The notes under the pieces were generated by a model. That model made no database searches. It saw only the letters and a program-made list of their open reading frames with translations, and was not told where the DNA came from. Below, in pieces: positions 22,147 to 25,649 of a DNA stretch of 25,649 bases. This stretch comes from an uncultured Collinsella sp. (GTDB taxonomy: Bacteria > Actinomycetota > Coriobacteriia > Coriobacteriales > Coriobacteriaceae): contig CABSNF010000026.1 in NCBI GenBank assembly GCA_902478995.1, positions 1 to 25,649 on the forward strand, written 5' to 3'. The translations under genes were made by a program, and so were the position numbers. Each line of letters opens with the position of its first letter. The first letter of the stretch is position 1.

Positions 22147-23580
22147 ATGGCTGTTATTGATGTGCTGCCTTCGGATGGGAAGGTTATTGACGAGGGTCCT
22201 GTTGGTTGCTCTGTTGATGTTTGCTGTGATGACTTTCGTCATCTCGATATTGGACTGCCGCCCGAGATTCTTCGTCTCAAGGATGCCGGGTATTTGACGC
22301 AGGCTGTTGCTGCTTGCGATCGCCTTCTGGAGCAGAACCCTGAGCCTTCGCTGGCTGCTTGTGTTCGTGCCGAGCGGTATCGCATGCTCGAGACGCCGCT
22401 TCATTTTTCGGTGTCGCGCGATCGGGCTATTGCGATGATTCGCGAGGAGTGGCCAGAGTTTACCGAAGAGCAGTTTGACGACCTGATTAATCGCAAACGT
22501 ATTGACTGGCGCTTTATCGATGGCGAGCTGTTCGTTCTCGATAATTTCCTCGATTCGCTTCGCGTGTACCCCAAGGAGGTTCCGGGCCTGTGTCCCGATT
22601 CTGCGGACGGCATCGCGCTGCGTAACCAGATGCTCAGGGAGATGGAGTCGCAAAACGGGTCGACGCGCGTCATCACGCTCAAGGCATCCGTTTCTGTCCC
22701 CGGGGCTCTGGGGGGAGAGACTGTTCGCGCGTGGCTACCCGTTGCCGCCGCCTGTCATCAACAGTCTCATATCGAGGTTCTCGATATGACGTCGGGGGGT
22801 ACCGTTGCCTCTGAAAACGTTTCGGCTCGTACTGCCTCTTGGACATCTTCGACCGAACATTCATTCTCGGTGACCTATCGCTATCGCATCGATGCCGCCT
22901 ATTGCGATATCTATGGTGGCGCGCTCCCATCGCATACGTGCATGGACGCGCCGCTGCCCGAGGACACCTCCGAGGACCGTCCGCACATTGCGTTCACGCC
23001 GTACCTGCGACAGTTGACGGAGCGTATTATTGACGGGCTCGTCGATCCGCTCGACCGCGCTCGCGCCATCTATGATTATCTGACACAGCATATCGACTAT
23101 CGCTATCAGCCACCATACCTGCTTTTGGGCTCTATCGCCGATGACTGTGCACACTCGCTCCGCGGCGATTGCGGCGTTATGGCGCTCACGTTTATCACCA
23201 TGTGCCGCATTGCGGGTGTTCCTGCTCGTTGGCAGAGCGGCCTGTATGTTGCGCCCGATTCGGTGGGACCGCACGATTGGGCTGAGTTCTATACGCCACA
23301 GACCGGTTGGCTTAACGCCGACGTATCGTTCGGTTCCTCGGCGCGCAGGATGGGGGAGGAGTGGCGTCGCCAGCACTACTTTGGCAACCTCGACCCGTGG
23401 CGTATGGTGGCCAACAATCGATTCCAGGCTGAATTTGTGCCTGCTTTCGATGGCATGCGCGAGGATCCCTATGACAACCAGATGGGCGAGGCCTCGGTTG
23501 ATGGGCGTGGATGTCGTAAGCGGGAGATGTTGCGCAAGGTTGAGCTTATCGAAATGCTCGAAGTTCCATTTTCGGACTAA
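22147..23580 (+). CDS. Transglutaminase-like cysteine protease/amidase superfamily protein
   Basis: A 477-residue protein without a signal peptide or membrane segment, so probably cytosolic. The C-terminal part is a transglutaminase-like core with the full triad visible: Cys342 in RGDCGVMAL, His376 in GPHDWAEFY and Asp392 in NADVSFG, preceded by the usual ARAIYDYLTQHIDYRY helix. The N-terminal 180 residues, with a TPR-like helical PEILRLKDAGYLTQAVAACDRLL, are not a domain I recognise. ATG 22147 has GGAG 6 nt upstream; ATG 22111 lies inside the promoter and has no site. Members act as peptidases, amidases or deamidases, so the reaction is unknown. No partner gene is adjacent. Confidence 0.8.
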   Translation: MAVIDVLPSDGKVIDEGPVGCSVDVCCDDFRHLDIGLPPEILRLKDAGYLTQAVAACDRLLEQNPEPSLAACVRAERYRMLETPLHFSVSRDRAIAMIREEWPEFTEEQFDDLINRKRIDWRFIDGELFVLDNFLDSLRVYPKEVPGLCPDSADGIALRNQMLREMESQNGSTRVITLKASVSVPGALGGETVRAWLPVAAACHQQSHIEVLDMTSGGTVASENVSARTASWTSSTEHSFSVTYRYRIDAAYCDIYGGALPSHTCMDAPLPEDTSEDRPHIAFTPYLRQLTERIIDGLVDPLDRARAIYDYLTQHIDYRYQPPYLLLGSIADDCAHSLRGDCGVMALTFITMCRIAGVPARWQSGLYVAPDSVGPHDWAEFYTPQTGWLNADVSFGSSARRMGEEWRRQHYFGNLDPWRMVANNRFQAEFVPAFDGMREDPYDNQMGEASVDGRGCRKREMLRKVELIEMLEVPFSD

Positions 23581-23619
23581 TCAACAGAAAGCTGTGATAA
23601 ACTAACTCACGCATTACGT

Positions 23620-23706
23620 GCCCGAGTGGCGGAATTGGCAGACGCAGTGGACTCAAAATCCACCGTTGGCAACAACGTGCGAGTTCGAGTCTCGCCTCGG
23701 GCACCA
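23620..23706 (+). tRNA. tRNA-Leu (anticodon CAA)
   Basis: An 87-nt class II tRNA with encoded CCA. The acceptor stem is GCCCGAG/CTCGGGC, the anticodon stem GTGGA/TCCAC with loop CTCAAAA (anticodon CAA, reading UUG), the variable arm is long, and the T arm is GCGAG-TTCGAGT-CTCGC. The discriminator is A and the terminator follows 20 bp later. Confidence 0.97.
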
Positions 23707-23753
23707 TACATGCAAGTGAGCGTTCAAGGGGGTCGAGGCCCCCTTTTTTCGTG
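23684..23753 (+). repeat. Direct repeat copy 1: tRNA-Leu 3' end plus terminator
   Basis: From the first T of the tRNA T-loop through CCA and on to the terminator U-tract, this 70-bp segment recurs at 23869-23936. The first 31 bp are identical in both copies. After a variable spacer of 7-8 bp, the terminator segment is identical again apart from one T. Confidence 0.9.
23726..23749 (+). terminator. Terminator of tRNA-Leu
   Basis: AAGGGGG-tcgagg-CCCCC followed by six T residues, a canonical rho-independent terminator 20 bp after the tRNA CCA end. Confidence 0.9.
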
Positions 23754-23868
23754 CCGAACTCGCGTGAGCGCGCAAAGCGTTAAGCAAACAGGCCTGTGGC
23801 CTGTTTGTAGCGGAGCGTGGCGAGGGCGCCGTGCGCCCGAAGCCCGGGGCTTCGCGAAGCGAAGGCCC
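23754..23868. repeat. 115-bp hairpin-rich insert between the tRNA-end repeats
   Basis: Three short-loop stems follow in series: CAAACAGGCC-tgt-GGCCTGTTTG (23785-23807, 10 bp perfect), GGGCGC-cgt-GCGCCC (23824-23838) and GAAGCC-cgg-GGCTTC (23839-23853). The segment is GC-rich and its open frames in several phases show no protein signature. It may be a small RNA, a miniature element or the remnant of an integrated element. Confidence 0.6.
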
Positions 23869-23936
23869 TTCGAGTCTCGCCTCGGGCACCATACATGCAC
23901 CTGCGCTTCAAGGGGGTCGAGGCCCCCTTTTTCGTG
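23869..23936 (+). repeat. Direct repeat copy 2: truncated tRNA-Leu 3' end plus terminator
   Basis: This copy holds T-loop, T-stem 3' half, acceptor 3' half and CCA, but no 5' tRNA part, so it cannot be a functional tRNA. A second terminator (AAGGGGG-tcgagg-CCCCC plus five T) lies at 23910-23932. It sits 183-185 bp from copy 1, as an att-like duplication would. Confidence 0.9.
23910..23932 (+). terminator. Duplicated terminator
   Basis: The same stem-loop as at 23726, with five T residues. It isolates the infC promoter from upstream transcription. Confidence 0.85.
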
Positions 23937-23962
23937 TACGTAATGTGATAACGCGCGGTACG

Positions 23963-23971
23963 TGTTATTAT
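23963..23971 (+). promoter_or_regulatory. Possible extended -10 promoter for infC operon
   Basis: TGTTATTAT is an extended -10 (TGn plus TATTAT at 23966-23971) located after the duplicated terminator. It gives a leader of about 175 nt before infC. The -35 is weak (TGTGAT at about 16-bp spacing). Confidence 0.45.
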
Positions 23972-23977
23972 TCGCAA

Positions 23978-24153
23978 GGCGTTGTTCCCGCAATGCCCTA
24001 AAGAGGAACCCGAGGGTTCCCACCTTTTGGCGCCAATGAGCAGCTGACTGGTCATACAACCTAGATTCCCTTCCTCATACCGAGGATGTCTATGTGTACG
24101 ACCTGGTTGCAAAGAAGCGCCGGGTTATTTTTTTATGAATGGAGGTAGGGAAA
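23978..24153 (+). ncRNA. Structured 5' leader of infC-rpmI-rplT with attenuator
   Basis: The leader has a GGAACC-cgag-GGTTCC hairpin (24005-24020) and ends in ACCTGG/CCGGGT followed by seven T residues (24101-24134). AACCCG at 24008-24013 could alternatively pair with CGGGTT at 24121-24126. That would be exclusive with both local stems, as in attenuation. IF3/L35/L20 operons are known to be autoregulated, by L20 leaders in Firmicutes for example. Whether this is such a leader is inference. Confidence 0.5.
24101..24134 (+). terminator. Attenuator terminator just upstream of infC
   Basis: ACCTGG (24101-24106) pairs with CCGGGT (24120-24125) across a 13-nt loop, with one G-U pair. A7-nt T-run ends at 24134, 20 bp before the infC start. 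Its location inside the leader argues for conditional termination. Confidence 0.6.
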
Positions 24154-24708
24154 ATAGCTAAGTCTGATGACACCCGCATCAACGACGAGATCACTGCATC
24201 TTCGTGCCGTTTGATTGGCGTCGATGGCTCTCAGCTCGGCCTGTTCGCCATCCGCGATGCCCAGCGCGTCGCTGACGATCAGGGTCTCGACCTGGTCGAG
24301 ATCGCTCCCAACGCGGAGCCGCCGGTCTGCAAGGTCATGGACTACGGTAAGTTCAAGTACCAGCAGGCCATGAAGGCCAAGGCTGCTCGTAAGAACCAGT
24401 CCAAGGTCGAGGTCAAGGAAATGAAGTTCCGACCCAAGATCGACGTTGGCGATTACGAGACCAAGAAGGGCCACGTTCTGCGTTTCCTCAAGAAGGGCGC
24501 ACGCGTTAAGATCACCATCATGTTCCGCGGCCGTGAGATGGCTCACCCGGAGCAGGGTCTTAACGTTCTCGAGCGTCTCGCCGAGGATCTCAAGCCTTAC
24601 GCTACGGTCGAGTCCAAGCCTAAGATGGAAGGCCGTAACATGCTTATGCTGCTCGCCCCGATTAAGGGCGCCTTCGATGAGGATAAAGCGGCAAGCGATA
24701 CCAAGTAA
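24154..24708 (+). CDS. infC: Translation initiation factor IF-3 (AUA start proposed)
   Basis: IF3 binds the 30S subunit, prevents 50S joining and checks the start codon. The protein is 184 residues with N-domain motifs (TRINDEI, RLIGVDGSQLG), a Lys-rich linker and the C-domain signature FRGREMAHPEQG. The chosen start is ATA 24154: GGAGGT at 24141-24146 is 7 nt upstream, and the protein then begins AKSDDTRIN as expected for IF3. The only in-frame ATG (24139) overlaps that ribosome-binding site and has none of its own. Non-AUG starts (AUU, AUC, AUA) are known for infC and let IF3 repress itself. An 8-codon ATG frame at 24135 also overlaps this start. rpmI follows by 32 bp. Confidence 0.93.
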   Translation: MAKSDDTRINDEITASSCRLIGVDGSQLGLFAIRDAQRVADDQGLDLVEIAPNAEPPVCKVMDYGKFKYQQAMKAKAARKNQSKVEVKEMKFRPKIDVGDYETKKGHVLRFLKKGARVKITIMFRGREMAHPEQGLNVLERLAEDLKPYATVESKPKMEGRNMLMLLAPIKGAFDEDKAASDTK

Positions 24709-24740
24709 CTAGTGTTCTGTAACCGATTAAGGAGTATGTC

Positions 24741-24932
24741 ATGCCTAAGATGAAGTCCCACAGCGGCACCAAGAAGCGTTTCCGCAAGACTGGTACCGGC
24801 AAGCTTATGCGCGCCAAGGCTTTCAAGAGCCACATCCTGAGCAAGAAGTCCACCAAGCGTAAGCGTGGCTTCCGTCAGGAGACCGAGATCGCCGCTGCCG
24901 ACCGCAAGGTCATCAAGTCGCGTCTCGCCTAA
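24741..24932 (+). CDS. rpmI: 50S ribosomal protein L35
   Basis: A small basic large-subunit protein, 63 residues, starting MPKMKSHSGTKKRFRKTG with the standard L35 pattern. AAGGAG precedes the ATG. It is the middle gene of the conserved infC-rpmI-rplT operon, 32 bp after infC and 46 bp before rplT. Confidence 0.97.
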   Translation: MPKMKSHSGTKKRFRKTGTGKLMRAKAFKSHILSKKSTKRKRGFRQETEIAAADRKVIKSRLA

Positions 24933-24978
24933 GTTCGCGTTCCCGTTTTTCGTTTTACCGTCTAGGAGTTGATAGAAC

Positions 24979-25338
24979 ATGGCACGTATTAAGCGCGCTG
25001 TTGCCGCCAAGAAGAAGCGCCGTACCGTTATGCACCGTGCGAAGGGTTACTACGGTGCCGCTTCGCGTACTTACAAGCATGCTAAAGAGCAGGTCCAGCA
25101 CTCCCTGCAGTATCAGTATCGTGATCGCCGCAACAAGAAGCGCGAGATCCGCTCTCTCTGGATCACCCGTATCAACGCTGCTGCTCGCCTGAACGACATC
25201 TCTTACTCTCAGTTCATGCACGGCCTGAAGGTTGCCGGCATTGAGCTCGACCGCAAGGTCCTGGCTCAGATGGCTTATGAGGACATCGAGTCCTTCAACG
25301 AGCTGGCTGCCATTGCCAAGAAGGCTCTCGAGGCCTAA
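24979..25338 (+). CDS. rplT: 50S ribosomal protein L20
   Basis: An essential 50S assembly protein, 119 residues. The basic N-terminal extension (MARIKRAVAAKKKRR, RAKGYYGAASRTYKHAKEQV) and globular C-terminal domain (LWITRINAAARLNDISYSQF) are typical. TAGGAG precedes the ATG. L20 is the usual autogenous repressor of this operon, acting on a leader or on the rpmI region. The gene ends the operon and is followed by a strong terminator. Confidence 0.97.
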   Translation: MARIKRAVAAKKKRRTVMHRAKGYYGAASRTYKHAKEQVQHSLQYQYRDRRNKKREIRSLWITRINAAARLNDISYSQFMHGLKVAGIELDRKVLAQMAYEDIESFNELAAIAKKALEA

Positions 25339-25358
25339 TAGATTCTGTTGAATCGCTA

Positions 25359-25396
25359 GGGGAGTGTCGCACTGTGCGCGGCACTCCCTCTTTTTT
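25359..25396 (+). terminator. Rho-independent terminator of infC-rpmI-rplT
   Basis: GGGGAGTG (25359-25366) pairs with GCACTCCC near 25381-25388, extended by an inner CGC/GCG pair, and is followed by CTTTTTT. Confidence 0.88.
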
Positions 25397-25560
25397 ATCG
25401 AAAGCGCTGGTTTATATAGCAAAAGCGCGGGTAGATAGACACTTACAGGTGACCGATCTTTATATATCTCTTAACCGAAGGGTCATCATCTGATACGCGC
25501 AGTATTTCTGCACCAGCCTTTCTGTTACTTATATAGGAAGCGATAGGTTGTGTAGGACTT
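25397..25560. other. AT-richer intergenic region, no gene seen
   Basis: No gene is recognisable. The stretch is AT-richer than its surroundings, with several TATATA-like boxes (TTTATATAG near 25411, TTTATATATC near 25460, TTATATAGG near 25530) that could be -10 elements for a gene beyond the window. No -35 partner is convincing. Confidence 0.4.
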
Positions 25561-25649
25561 GTGAAGAGTGGAATTGACGTCCCACATCGCTTCGCGGTCT
25601 GGCAATATATCTCCTTGCCGCGCGGCCCGGTCGGACCGGATCAGCCGCG
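25561..25649 (+). CDS. Possible start of a gene running off the window (unrecognised)
   Basis: GTG 25561, with AGGA 4 nt upstream, opens a frame that stays open for 29 codons to the window end (begins MKSGIDVPHRFAVWQYIS). No family is recognised and the stretch is too short for codon-bias tests. It may be non-coding. Confidence 0.2.
   Translation, partial: MKSGIDVPHRFAVWQYISLPRGPVGPDQP

Noticed and set aside
23754..23868. CRISPR-like or second tRNA gene in the insert
   Set aside because: There are no regularly spaced repeats, and only the 3' third of a tRNA is present beside it, so neither is supported.
23626..23943. 105-codon frame across tRNA-Leu (begins MAELADAVDSKST)
   Set aside because: A well-known spurious translation of tRNA-Leu genes. 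It also crosses the terminator and duplicated segment.

Overview
The window reads as a contig from a high-GC, low-redundancy gut actinobacterium of the class Coriobacteriia, most likely Collinsella or a close relative. This is an inference from GC-rich codon use, strong Shine-Dalgarno sites, the gene repertoire (Liv-type transporter, class II aldolase, RecJ-helicase fusion beside rel, CutC, BASS transporter) and tight gene packing. No rRNA, IS element, integrase or CRISPR array was found. The first 41 bases are not genomic: they are Illumina Nextera transposase adapter left on the contig end.

Layout. (1) 42-1482, minus: 5' part of purL (FGAM synthase), cut by the contig edge, divergent from a CPA2-type cation/proton antiporter (1667-3229). 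A bidirectional terminator and a 24-codon relic of a short-chain dehydrogenase precede hom (homoserine dehydrogenase, 3452-4795, minus). (2) 5046-11345, plus: a complete branched-chain amino-acid ABC transporter with two paralogous lipoprotein binding proteins, two permeases and two ATPases (livJ-livJ-livH-livM-livG-livF). It is divergent from hom, whose product feeds threonine/isoleucine synthesis. RNA hairpins lie between the binding proteins and the permeases. (3) 11394-11462: a long palindromic, REP/MITE-like element, followed by cutC and a translationally coupled DUF4931/GalT-like gene. These converge on a bile acid:sodium symporter-family gene on the minus strand.

(4) 14190-20735, plus: an apparent operon of a RecJ nuclease fused to a RecQ-like helicase, the (p)ppGpp synthetase/hydrolase rel, and a glyoxalase II-like metallo-beta-lactamase protein. 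(5) fba (class II aldolase) ends in a 99-nt palindromic terminator followed by a decayed tandem copy of its right half. A cytosolic transglutaminase-like protein follows. (6) tRNA-Leu(CAA), whose 3' end and terminator are duplicated about 185 bp downstream around a densely hairpinned 115-bp insert. (7) infC-rpmI-rplT, with a leader attenuator and an apparent non-AUG (AUA) start codon for IF3. The last 250 bases are intergenic, with at most the first codons of another gene.

Most of the window is core metabolism and information processing. The most distinctive items are the RecJ-RecQ-like fusion, the tRNA-Leu 3'-end duplication, the palindromic intergenic elements, and the infC start and leader. 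I saw no convincing new multi-gene defence or mobile system.
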